Shown here piece by piece: positions 24,985 to 32,569 of a stretch of 33,560 nt of DNA; position 1 is the stretch's first letter; each line of letters opens with the position of its first letter. Source of the DNA: Curvibacter sp. Lineage in GTDB: Bacteria > Pseudomonadota > Gammaproteobacteria > Burkholderiales > Burkholderiaceae_C. The DNA lies in assembly GCA_003987795.1 (NCBI GenBank), contig RXJO01000584.1, forward strand, positions 5,169-38,728, in the 5' to 3' direction. Both the position numbers and the translations under genes were made by a program. The notes beneath the pieces were generated by a model. It did not search any database. It had not been told where the DNA came from and saw only the letters and a list, made by a program, of their open reading frames with translations.

Positions 24985-25800
24985 TCAAAGCGAGGGCGCA
25001 AGAACTTTTTGTCCACGCACGAGCTGCACCCCGGCCTGCCGCAGCGCAGCAACAAAGGCCGGGCTGGACAGGTAGGTCCATTCACGCACCCGGGCTTGAC
25101 CGATTTCGTCGTCCGGCTCCGCCGCCTGCGCTGGATGGCACATGATGAGGCAGCCTTCCGGAGCCTCGGTCAACCAGCCGGCCATGCTGTGGGCATAGCC
25201 GGCCAGGTCAGACTGGAAATCGTCGATACCCGACAGAAAGGGCGCCACCGCCAACCCTTGAGCCTTGGCCAGGCGCTGCAAGGCAGCAGCGCCCATGGCG
25301 GCAATCACCCGCCCCTTGAGCCCGCCTTGTCGGGCCACCGGGCGTGAAACCCGCAAATAGGGGCGGCAGCCAGAGGGATAACGTTGTGCGAGGATGGAAA
25401 TCAGTGCCTGGCGAAGTCCTGGAAATTGCTGCACATGCTGGTGCCCGTCCACATGGTCAGGTGGCGCCCCCCAGTGCTGCTCAAAGCGGTCCAGTTGTCG
25501 TTGCACCTCCGCGCTCACCTGGGTGGGCTTCAGCCCTGGCCACCAACTGCGGCGCATCAATGCCCCCAGGGGCGCCCCGTGTCCATCGGCCAGAGCGAAC
25601 TCGCTGGTCCAGTCCAGGTGCAGGCCGACATCGATGCGGCCCCGCAAGGGGGTCAGCAAGACCGCGTCCTGCGCCCACCGCGGTGACAGCACCATGACGC
25701 TGGTAGCACTGAGCCGACCTGCCTCGGCCAATGCAACGATGCCATGTGACACGCTTGGGTTGAGTGCGTAGTCATCGGCACAGAGAATGACAGACTTCAT
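24985..25800 (-). CDS. ChbG/HpnK family (YdjC-like) deacetylase
   Basis: The 271-residue protein has the YdjC metal-site motifs: LCADDYALNPSVSHG (Asp9/Asp10), DVGLHLDWTSEF (His61), HVDGHQHVQQFP (His120, His122) and CLIMCHPAQA. This fold removes acetyl groups from N-acetylated sugars. With the GT2 and ArnT-like enzymes beside it, a polyprenyl-linked N-acetylaminosugar is the natural substrate, parallel to ArnD in the Arn pathway, though ArnD itself belongs to a different deacetylase family. ATG 25800 is preceded by GGTGAG six bases upstream, which decides the start. It follows the DUF2214 gene by seven bases. Confidence 0.9.
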   Translation of the reverse strand: MKSVILCADDYALNPSVSHGIVALAEAGRLSATSVMVLSPRWAQDAVLLTPLRGRIDVGLHLDWTSEFALADGHGAPLGALMRRSWWPGLKPTQVSAEVQRQLDRFEQHWGAPPDHVDGHQHVQQFPGLRQALISILAQRYPSGCRPYLRVSRPVARQGGLKGRVIAAMGAAALQRLAKAQGLAVAPFLSGIDDFQSDLAGYAHSMAGWLTEAPEGCLIMCHPAQAAEPDDEIGQARVREWTYLSSPAFVAALRQAGVQLVRGQKVLAPSL

Positions 25801-25807
25801 CCTGATC

Positions 25808-26254
25808 TCACCAGCCACGGGCCCAGAATGCCGCCACCACCGGAATGACTGGGAACAGGTGCGCCTGCCACATCACCAGGCGCCGCACCCGGCGTACTTC
25901 GGTCGCATCGGGCAACACCCCGGTGGCACGACAATCGCGACGCCAGCGGCGAAACGCCAGACTGGGCGAGATGGACAGCAGGCCCATGAGGGCCAACAAA
26001 CCCACTTTCAGATGCAGCAGGGGCTGGGTCGCATACCAGGCCGCCCCCTTCACGCCCAGAAACACACGGGCCAGGCCCGTGATCAGCACCAAGGCAACGG
26101 CCAGACCGTAAAACAGATCCACCCTGGGCAGACGTTCAACCACCGCAGCGTTCAGCCATTCGGGACGGCACAAAGCCGCCTCGCTGGAGAGGAACACCAC
26201 CAAGGTCAGGATGGCCAGCAAATGAAAACTGGCCAGCAGGGCTTCTAGGGTCAT
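25808..26254 (-). CDS. DUF2214-type integral membrane protein
   Basis: The 148-residue protein has four hydrophobic helices: LEALLASFHLLAILTLVVFL, LFYGLAVALVLITGLARVFL, LLHLKVGLLALMGLLSISPS and a C-terminal FPVIPVVAAFWA. This matches the DUF2214 family of small inner-membrane proteins of unknown role. I choose ATG 26254 because it gives the family's MTLEALLA-type start; the upstream ATG 26293 would add 13 residues. It lies between the LysR gene and the deacetylase, all reading left, so it may be part of the lipid A locus transcript. Confidence 0.8.
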   Translation of the reverse strand: MTLEALLASFHLLAILTLVVFLSSEAALCRPEWLNAAVVERLPRVDLFYGLAVALVLITGLARVFLGVKGAAWYATQPLLHLKVGLLALMGLLSISPSLAFRRWRRDCRATGVLPDATEVRRVRRLVMWQAHLFPVIPVVAAFWARGW

Positions 26255-26317
26255 GGAAAGGTCTTTCTCGAGCCCAAGGCCGACCAGCCCCATGGGGGGC
26301 AGCAGGCAGCGGAAAGG

Positions 26318-27238
26318 TCAGGACACCTTCCAGTAATCGGGCTGGCCGTAATTGTGCTTGAGGAAATCAATCCAGAGACGCACACGCAGCGGCAGGTGTT
26401 TGCGTTGCGGAAAGACGGCGTAAATGCCATTGGGAGGCGCAGCAAACTCGTCCAGCAGGGTGACCAGGCGTCCTTGGGCGATTTCGGTCTCGACCTCCCA
26501 GGTGCTGCGCCAGGCCACCCCGTAGCCGGCCAGGCACCAGTCATGCAGTACCTGTCCGTCGGAACAATCCAGAGGCCCGCCCGGCTTGAGGTGCACCAGC
26601 TCAAAGCCACCCTCCTTGGGCAGACGAAACGCCCAGCCGCGGGTCTGCGAAGCATCACTCGACAAGGTCAGGCAGTCAAAACGGGAGAGCTCGGAGGGGT
26701 GTTTCGGCGTGCCGTTGCGCTGCAGGTATTCAGGCGTGGCCACACACAAACGCCGGTTGTCAGCCATCCGTACGCTCACCAAAGAGGAGTCGGGCAGGTC
26801 GCCAACACGGACAGCGCAGTCGTAGCCCTCTCCGGCCAGATCGACCACCCGATCACTGAGGTTGAGTGAGATCGTCACCTCGGCGTGTTGAGCCCGAAAA
26901 CGCGGTACCAGCGGCGCCACATGCCGACGTCCGAACCCCGCTGGTGCGGTGATCCGCAAATGCCCGCTGGCCTTCACCCCCCCCGCACTGACGCTGGCCT
27001 CGGCGTTGGCCACATCGGCGAGCACACGCTGACAATCCTCCAGAAAGGCGCTGCCTTCATGGGTGAGCGTGATGCGGCGGGTCGTGCGCATGAGCAACTT
27101 GACGCCCAGTCGCTCCTCCAGCGCATCCAGCCGACGTCCCATGATGGCGGGTGCGACGCCCTCCGCATTGGCGGCAGCAGTCAGGCTGCCCCGGGTCGCC
27201 ACCGACACAAAAGACTCCATCTGTTTGAGTTTGTCCAT
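26318..27238 (-). CDS. LysR-family transcriptional regulator (third of three)
   Basis: The 306-residue protein has an N-terminal HTH (QMESFVSVATRGSLTAAANA and PAIMGRRLDALEERLGVKLL) and an effector domain from ~90 (GHLRITAPAGFGRRHVAPLV). It is of the CrgA-like type. The start is ATG 27238, and the gene is divergent from the haloacid dehalogenase/malate synthase genes across 207 AT-rich bases containing a large dyad. That makes the dehalogenase module its likely target. Alternatively, as the first gene of a leftward unit, it could control the DUF2214-deacetylase-ArnT genes. Confidence 0.92.
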   Translation of the reverse strand: MDKLKQMESFVSVATRGSLTAAANAEGVAPAIMGRRLDALEERLGVKLLMRTTRRITLTHEGSAFLEDCQRVLADVANAEASVSAGGVKASGHLRITAPAGFGRRHVAPLVPRFRAQHAEVTISLNLSDRVVDLAGEGYDCAVRVGDLPDSSLVSVRMADNRRLCVATPEYLQRNGTPKHPSELSRFDCLTLSSDASQTRGWAFRLPKEGGFELVHLKPGGPLDCSDGQVLHDWCLAGYGVAWRSTWEVETEIAQGRLVTLLDEFAAPPNGIYAVFPQRKHLPLRVRLWIDFLKHNYGQPDYWKVS

Positions 27239-27294
27239 GAACCGCAGATTACGTCACAAAAAGTCAAAGCTCCAGCCCCAACAACCCGAATTAC

Positions 27295-27319
27295 CGTCAA
27301 ATTCAATGCAAATTTGACG
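27295..27319. promoter_or_regulatory. 9-bp-arm dyad, candidate operator of the third LysR
   Basis: CGTCAAATT (27295-27303) and AATTTGACG (27311-27319) are perfect inverted arms around a 7-base spacer. An overlapping dyad AAATTT-GACG-AAATTT runs 27310-27325. Further GTCA words recur upstream, near 27253 and 27273. The position between divergent LysR and dehalogenase genes fits an operator. Confidence 0.65.
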
Positions 27320-27445
27320 AAATTTCTCACGCACAGATCCTCACGCGCACTCCTCGCTGCGAGGCAAGATTACATGTTTTTTTGTCACAAATAAATCTAT
27401 TTCCAAGTTATTAATGTTTATTGAAGGATGGAATAAAGTCGAGCA

Positions 27446-28162
27446 ATGGACAAACGCCGCATCTCATCCACATCCGCCTCGGGTTCGCCCAAGGCGGTGC
27501 TGTTCGATGCGTTCGGTACGTTGTTCGACGTTCACAGTGTGAGTCTGCTGGCGGAACAGCTGTATGCAGGTCAGGGTGACGCTCTGAGCCGCCTCTGGCG
27601 TGACAAGCAAATTGAGTACACCCAGTTGTTGACCCATGAAGGCGGGACACACTATCAACCCTTCTGGGCTGTGACCCAGGCCGCGCTTCGCTATGCCGCT
27701 GCGCAACTGGGATTGCCGCTGGGCGAGACACAGGAACGGCGACTGATGAACCAATACAGGGCTTTGAGCGCCTTTCCCGAAAATCGGGAAGTGTTACAAG
27801 CGCTGAAGGCCCAAGGAGTGGTCACGGGCATCCTGTCGAATGGAGACCCGGAGATGCTGGCGGTGGCCGTGCGCAGTGCCGGACTGAGCACCTGGCTGGA
27901 TCATGTGATCAGCGTGGATGCCGTACGCCGATACAAGCCCCACCCGGAGGCTTATGCCCTGGGGCCCAAGAGCACCGGAATGGCGGCGCGCGACATCCTG
28001 TTTGTCAGCGGCAACAGCTGGGACGCCCTGGGGGCCACCTGGTATGGATTCAACACCTTGTGGGTCAACCGCGGCGATCGGCCTGCAGAGCAGATCGGGC
28101 CGCCGCCTACCCGCACTGGCTCCAGCCTGCGGAGCGTGCTGACTTTCTTCCATTCCATCTGA
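27446..28162 (+). CDS. Type II (S)-2-haloacid dehalogenase-like HAD hydrolase
   Basis: The 238-residue protein belongs to the haloacid dehalogenase superfamily: AVLFDAFGTLFDVHS (nucleophile Asp21), a helical cap with YTQLLTHEGG, ILSNGDPEM (motif II Ser), the KPHPEAYAL motif III Lys, and SGNSWDALGATWYGFNTLWV near motif IV. The last motif is typical of type II L-2-haloacid dehalogenases, which convert haloalkanoates to hydroxyacids, for example chloroacetate to glycolate. ATG 27446 is the only good start, though its ribosome binding site is weak. Malate synthase G follows 98 bases later, so glycolate or glyoxylate use is a plausible context. Confidence 0.88.
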   Translation: MDKRRISSTSASGSPKAVLFDAFGTLFDVHSVSLLAEQLYAGQGDALSRLWRDKQIEYTQLLTHEGGTHYQPFWAVTQAALRYAAAQLGLPLGETQERRLMNQYRALSAFPENREVLQALKAQGVVTGILSNGDPEMLAVAVRSAGLSTWLDHVISVDAVRRYKPHPEAYALGPKSTGMAARDILFVSGNSWDALGATWYGFNTLWVNRGDRPAEQIGPPPTRTGSSLRSVLTFFHSI

Positions 28163-28260
28163 TGCCCAACGAACGCCCCTGCCCCGCCTCACCCGGACTC
28201 CGACTTTGTTTGCTTTTTCGTTTTCCTGACTGATTTCATCTTCAACACAAGGACCTCACC

Positions 28261-30444
28261 ATGACCGCACGCACCCACGTTCACGGCCTGCAAGTTGCCA
28301 CCTCGCTGTACAACTTTGTCAACGAACAAGTTCTGCCGGGCACCGGCGTCAGCAGCGAGACCTTCTGGAAGGGCTTCGATGCGATCGTGACCGATCTGGC
28401 GCCCAAGAATATTGCGCTGCTCGCTGAGCGCGACCGGCTTCAAACCGAGCTGGACACCTGGCACAAGGCGCACCCTGGCCCCATCACCGACATGCCTGCC
28501 TACCGAGCCTTCCTCGAGAAGATCGGCTACCTGGCTGCACAGCCCGTGCAGGCCAAGGCCACCACCACCCAAGTGGACGCCGAGTTGGCCTTGCAGGCTG
28601 GCCCTCAGTTGGTGGTGCCCATCCTCAATGCCCGCTATGCCCTCAATGCCGCCAACGCACGCTGGGGCAGCCTGTACGACGCTCTGTATGGCACGGACGC
28701 CATCCCCGAAACCGATGGCGCTGAGAAGGGCTCGGGCTACAACCCCGTGCGAGGTGCCAAGGTGATCGCTTTTGCACGCCAGGTGCTGGATACCTCGGCC
28801 CCGCTGGCGAACGGCTCACACAAGGACGCCGTGGCATACCAGGTGGTCAATGGGCAACTGCTGGTCAAGCTGAGCAACGGCAGCGACAGCCCCCTGCAGG
28901 ACACCGCGCAGTTCGTGGGCTACCAAGGCGATGCCGCCAACCCCAGCTCCATCCTGCTCAAGCGCAACGGCAATCACCTGGACATCCAGATCAACCGAAG
29001 CACAGCCATCGGCCAGAGCGACGCGGCAGGTGTGAGTGATGTGGTCCTGGAGGCCGCACTCTCCACCATCCTCGATCTGGAAGACTCGGTGGCTGCTGTG
29101 GACGCCGACGACAAGGTGCTGGCTTACAGCAACTGGCTGGGCATTCTGAAAGGCACGCTGACCGAAGCTGTGAGCAAGGGCGGCAAGACGTTCACCCGAG
29201 GCCTGAACCCGGACCGCGTGTACACCGGCGCCAAGGGGGGCGAAGTGCGCCTGCATGGCCGTTCGTTGATGTTCTTGCGCAACGTGGGTCACCTGATGAG
29301 CAACCCGGCCATTCTCTATGGCGAGGGCAAGGAGATTCCGGAAGGCATCATGGACGCCGTCATCACCACAGCCATCGCACTGCACGACCTGCAAGGCCAT
29401 GGCGTGAACGGCATTCGCAACAGCCGCACCGGCAGCGTCTACATCGTGAAACCGAAGATGCACGGCCCGGTGGAAGTGGCGTTCGCCAGCGAGTTGTTCA
29501 GCCGCGTGGAACAACTGCTGGGCCTGCCCGACAGCACCGTGAAACTGGGCATCATGGACGAAGAGCGTCGCACCAGTGTCAACCTGAAAGCTTGCATTGC
29601 CGCAGCGGCCAGTCGCGTGGCCTTCATCAACACCGGCTTCCTGGACCGCACTGGCGACGAGATGCACACTGCCATGCATGCCGGCCCGATGCTGCGCAAA
29701 GGCGATATCAAGGGCAGCGCCTGGATCGCAGCCTATGAACGTCGCAATGTGTTGATCGGTTTGCAGTGCGGCCTGCGCGGTCGTGCCCAGATCGGCAAGG
29801 GCATGTGGGCCATGCCGGATCTGATGGCCGCCATGCTGGACCAAAAGGTCGGTCACCCGAAGGCAGGTGCCAACACGGCCTGGGTGCCATCGCCGACCGC
29901 TGCGACCCTGCACGCCCTGCATTACCAACAAATCAATGTGGCGCAGGTGCAGTCTGAGATCGAGCAATCCAGCCAAGATCCGGAATCGCTGATGAACGAT
30001 CTGCTGACCATTCCGGTCGCAGCCCAGGCCAACTGGAGCGACGCCGAGAAACAGCAAGAACTGGACAACAACGTTCAAGGCATTCTTGGCTATGTGGTGC
30101 GCTGGGTGGACCAGGGCGTCGGATGCTCCAAGGTGCCCGACATTCACAACGTGGGCCTGATGGAAGACCGCGCCACGCTGCGCATCAGCAGCCAGCACAT
30201 CGCCAACTGGCTGCTGCACGGCGTGGTCTCGGAGGCTCAGGTGCGCGAGACTTTTGCACGCATGGCAGCCGTGGTCGATGCCCAAAACGCCGGCGACCCG
30301 CAGTACATCAGCCTGGTGGCCCATCCCCAAGGCGCGGCATTCCAGGCGGCGCTTGATCTGGTGTTCAAGGGGCTGGTGCAGCCGAGCGGCTACACCGAGC
30401 CGCTGTTGCACGCTTGGCGTCTGAAGGTCAAAGCACAAGCCTGA
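28261..30444 (+). CDS. glcB: Malate synthase G
   Basis: GlcB condenses glyoxylate with acetyl-CoA to form malate. At 727 residues it matches the monomeric G isoform (about 720-740), not the shorter A isoform. Motifs include [53 protein letters not shown] (metal-binding Glu region), [15 protein letters not shown] (metal-binding Asp region), [17 protein letters not shown] and the [13 protein letters not shown]-type region near 560. AGGA lies seven to eight bases upstream of ATG 28261. The gene ends in a strong terminator (30471-30498). The upstream haloacid dehalogenase could feed it through glycolate. Confidence 0.98.
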   Translation: MTARTHVHGLQVATSLYNFVNEQVLPGTGVSSETFWKGFDAIVTDLAPKNIALLAERDRLQTELDTWHKAHPGPITDMPAYRAFLEKIGYLAAQPVQAKATTTQVDAELALQAGPQLVVPILNARYALNAANARWGSLYDALYGTDAIPETDGAEKGSGYNPVRGAKVIAFARQVLDTSAPLANGSHKDAVAYQVVNGQLLVKLSNGSDSPLQDTAQFVGYQGDAANPSSILLKRNGNHLDIQINRSTAIGQSDAAGVSDVVLEAALSTILDLEDSVAAVDADDKVLAYSNWLGILKGTLTEAVSKGGKTFTRGLNPDRVYTGAKGGEVRLHGRSLMFLRNVGHLMSNPAILYGEGKEIPEGIMDAVITTAIALHDLQGHGVNGIRNSRTGSVYIVKPKMHGPVEVAFASELFSRVEQLLGLPDSTVKLGIMDEERRTSVNLKACIAAAASRVAFINTGFLDRTGDEMHTAMHAGPMLRKGDIKGSAWIAAYERRNVLIGLQCGLRGRAQIGKGMWAMPDLMAAMLDQKVGHPKAGANTAWVPSPTAATLHALHYQQINVAQVQSEIEQSSQDPESLMNDLLTIPVAAQANWSDAEKQQELDNNVQGILGYVVRWVDQGVGCSKVPDIHNVGLMEDRATLRISSQHIANWLLHGVVSEAQVRETFARMAAVVDAQNAGDPQYISLVAHPQGAAFQAALDLVFKGLVQPSGYTEPLLHAWRLKVKAQA

Positions 30445-30470
30445 GCCCCTGCGGCTTCAGACCTCCGATT

Positions 30471-30498
30471 GGGGCACCTCAGGGTGCCCCTTTTTTTT
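30471..30498 (+). terminator. Rho-independent terminator of glcB
   Basis: GGGGCACC-TCAG-GGTGCCCC (30471-30490) forms an 8-bp stem with a 4-base loop, followed by eight T residues. It lies 26 bases past the glcB stop. Confidence 0.95.
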
Positions 30499-30546
30499 GA
30501 CATGGCAGTCCTGTCCACCCAGCCCATCGGGCGGCACAATGCGGTC

Positions 30547-30753
30547 ATGACGGCTGATCCGCCCCCAAACAACCTCCCGGCAGACCGCTGTCCCTTGTGC
30601 GGCCAGCCCAACGAATGTGGTGCTTGCCAAGGCGATGCGTCGAATTGCTGGTGCATGAGCACGCCGATCCGTGCCGACCTACTCGCACGACTTCCCGCTG
30701 AAGAGCGCGGCTTGCGTTGCGTGTGCGCACAGTGTGCACAAACGCCCGAATGA
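30547..30753 (+). CDS. Cysteine-rich CWC family small protein
   Basis: The 68-residue protein has a compact metal-binding pattern: CPLCGQPNECGACQG, then NCWCMSTPI and CVCAQCAQ near the C-terminus. The Cys-Trp-Cys core is typical of the cysteine-rich CWC family (PF14375), thought to bind zinc. I choose ATG 30547, which is just after the glcB terminator region; the longer frame from 30469 starts inside the terminator. The gene lies between two strongly marked regulatory regions and seems to stand alone. Function is unknown. Confidence 0.8.
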   Translation: MTADPPPNNLPADRCPLCGQPNECGACQGDASNCWCMSTPIRADLLARLPAEERGLRCVCAQCAQTPE

Positions 30754-30779
30754 GTGGATGTCTGATTCATTTCGACGGC

Positions 30780-30796
30780 TGAATCTGACAGATTCA
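30780..30796. promoter_or_regulatory. Perfect 17-base palindrome TGAATCTG-A-CAGATTCA
   Basis: TGAATCTGACAGATTCA is a perfect palindrome about a central A. A related half-site, CTGATTCA, occurs just upstream at 30762-30769. It has no T-tract and lies about 270 bases before the MFS start, so it resembles a repressor or regulator operator rather than a terminator. Confidence 0.6.
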
Positions 30797-30979
30797 ATGG
30801 CGCCACTCGGTCGCTGCAGCACCAGAAAGTCACATTCCTTCTATGATTTAAGTCTTTGCAAGCATCAGCGATGCATTCCCAATGCCTACCCGCCCCATAG
30901 ATAGACCGGATGTCAGACTCCTCATTGAGCCCAGTCAGGTAGTGACCGTCATCTCTTCTTCAATCGCGGGCGTTGGTCT

Positions 30980-31018
30980 CGACGCTTTTGGTATGCCTCG
31001 CTCCCGAGGCGAGCGTCG
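30980..31018 (+). promoter_or_regulatory. Nested hairpin in the MFS leader, possible attenuator
   Basis: An outer stem, CGACGC (30980-30985) with GCGTCG (31013-31018), encloses an inner hairpin, GCCTCG-CTCC-CGAGGC (30995-31010). The ACGC of the outer arm can instead pair with an upstream GCGT, followed by TTTT, giving a mutually exclusive alternative. This could be an attenuator, but the alternative stem is only four base pairs. Confidence 0.35.
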
Positions 31019-31066
31019 GCAGGCTGCGGCGATGAGTTCATGACCGATCAATAAAGAACCGAACGA

Positions 31067-32566
31067 ATGTCTTCACAACCTGCGAGCGAAGGCGAGCTGC
31101 ATATCCAGGCGTTACGCGAGCGCTACGGGGAACGCTACAGGTGGCTACTGCTGCTGTCGGTGATGATCGGCACGATGGCGTCCATCATGTCGTCCACCAT
31201 TGTCAACGTGGCGATTCCGGCCATGAGCCACCATTTCTCGCTCGGTCAGGAACGTGCTCAGTGGGTGAGTTCAGGTTTCATGGTCGCGATGACGGTCTCC
31301 ATGCTGACCACGCCCTGGCTGCTGGCCCGCTACGGCTACCGCCGCACTTATGCAGGGGCCGTCACGCTGTTGCTGGTCGGCGGCGTCGTAGGGGGCTTTG
31401 CTCAGGTCTACCCTCTTGTGCTGGGTGCCAGAGTGGCGGAAGGTCTTGCGGCAGGCATTGTCCAGCCCATTCCTGCCATCATCATCCTGCGAGCCTTCGC
31501 ACCTCATGAGCAAGGTCGTGCCAGTGGTATTTTCGGCATGGGCGTCGTGCTGGCACCTGCTGTCGGGCCCAGCATCGGCGGCATTCTGGTTGATCTGTTT
31601 GGCTGGCGTTCGATCTTCTTCATGGTCGTGCCTTTCTGCCTGGCCTCGTTGTGGATGGCTTACCGCTTCGTTCCGACCACGGCGCCCGGTGGTGTGGCGG
31701 CAAACCGCCATGGAGCAGCACTGGACTGGCGCGGTTTGCTCCTCGGCAGCGTAGGCACGCTTTGCCTGCTCAACGGCCTGGTCGATCTTCGGGGCGGATC
31801 AGGCGTCCAGGCAGTTCTTCTGTTACTTGCAGCCCTTGCGTCCTTGTTCATCTTCATCTGGTGGGAACGTCGCATCGTGCTCAACGGGGGTGAGGCACTG
31901 ATGAACCTCCACCTGTTCAGCTACAGGCAATTTGCCATGGGCAGTGTGGTGGCAGTGATCTATGGAACCGCGTTGTTTGGCTCCACCTATCTGCTTCCCG
32001 TGTACATGCAATTGGCCTTGCATATTTCGGCGTCCCACGTAGGGACCATTTTGCTCCCTGCTGGTTTTGTGCTGGCCGGAACCATCGCAGTGGTTGGGCG
32101 CATGGCAGACAAGCAGCCCACCTATTGGCTGGTCAGTATTGGCTTGGCGCTGTTGGCGGCCTCTTTTGCGTTGATGGTGATGCTGTCTTTAGAGTCGGCT
32201 TTGTGGCAGTTGGCCTTGCTGGCTGTTCTTGGCCGGATCGGATTGGGTTTTATCTTGCCCTCGTTGAACCTCGGCGCCATGCGTCCATTGGCAAAATCAT
32301 TGATTCCGCAAGGCGCGAGCAGCATCAATTTTCTGCGCATGCTGGGCGGTGCGGCGGGGGTCAGCTTGTGTGGGATCATGCTCGAGTGGCGCCTGGCCGT
32401 TCATGGCGACTCTCTGAGCAACCCCGTCACCAGTGCAGCCCGCGTGGCTGCCTTTGATGAAGTTTTCATGATGCTTGCCGCCTTGTGCCTGCTGGCCATG
32501 GCGGCGGCTTGGCAATTGAAAGAAGGCCCTGAGCACTTCAACAGCAACAATCCAAAGGAACGCTGA
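31067..32566 (+). CDS. MFS multidrug exporter, DHA2 (EmrB-like) family
   Basis: The 499-residue protein has about 14 membrane helices and the major facilitator motifs: TIVNVAIPAMSHHF in helix 1, QWVSSGFMVAMTVSMLTTPW in helix 2, the loop 2-3 motif ARYGYRRTYAG (a form of motif A) and the helix 5 motif GPSIGGILVDLFGWRSIFF (motif C, antiporter type). The DHA2 group exports drugs and other hydrophobic molecules with proton antiport; no MFP adaptor or TolC partner is near. ATG 31067 follows AAAGAACCG. The amidotransferase gene begins three bases after its stop. Third-codon GC is lower than in the genes to the left. Confidence 0.93.
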   Translation: MSSQPASEGELHIQALRERYGERYRWLLLLSVMIGTMASIMSSTIVNVAIPAMSHHFSLGQERAQWVSSGFMVAMTVSMLTTPWLLARYGYRRTYAGAVTLLLVGGVVGGFAQVYPLVLGARVAEGLAAGIVQPIPAIIILRAFAPHEQGRASGIFGMGVVLAPAVGPSIGGILVDLFGWRSIFFMVVPFCLASLWMAYRFVPTTAPGGVAANRHGAALDWRGLLLGSVGTLCLLNGLVDLRGGSGVQAVLLLLAALASLFIFIWWERRIVLNGGEALMNLHLFSYRQFAMGSVVAVIYGTALFGSTYLLPVYMQLALHISASHVGTILLPAGFVLAGTIAVVGRMADKQPTYWLVSIGLALLAASFALMVMLSLESALWQLALLAVLGRIGLGFILPSLNLGAMRPLAKSLIPQGASSINFLRMLGGAAGVSLCGIMLEWRLAVHGDSLSNPVTSAARVAAFDEVFMMLAALCLLAMAAAWQLKEGPEHFNSNNPKER

Positions 32567-32569
32567 TCG

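Larger units (their letters stand above)
30754..31066. other. 313-base AT-richer leader region upstream of the MFS gene
   Basis: No supported gene is present. The stretch has locally about 48 % GC and carries a perfect 17-base palindrome (30780-30796) and a nested hairpin (30980-31018), listed separately. It is the upstream region of the MFS-amidotransferase pair, and the structures suggest regulation at DNA and possibly RNA level. Confidence 0.6.

Noticed and set aside
23537-25075. 512-residue open frame on the plus strand
   Set aside because: It is antisense to the ArnT-like gene, is rich in Gln, His and Pro as expected from a shadow frame, and has no family motif.
24956-25081. N-terminal extension of the ArnT-like protein
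   Set aside because: The extra 42 residues are Cys/Ala-rich, lie inside the deacetylase gene and do not resemble the family; GTG 24955 fits better.
28816-30438. 540-residue open frame on the minus strand
   Set aside because: It lies entirely antisense to malate synthase G, which is certain; composition (His, Gln, Val) is typical of a GC-rich shadow.
30718-30740. Palindromic words TGTGCGCACA and TGTGCACA
   Set aside because: They lie inside the coding region of the CWC protein and arise from its Cys/Val/Ala/His codons; no sign of a regulatory role.
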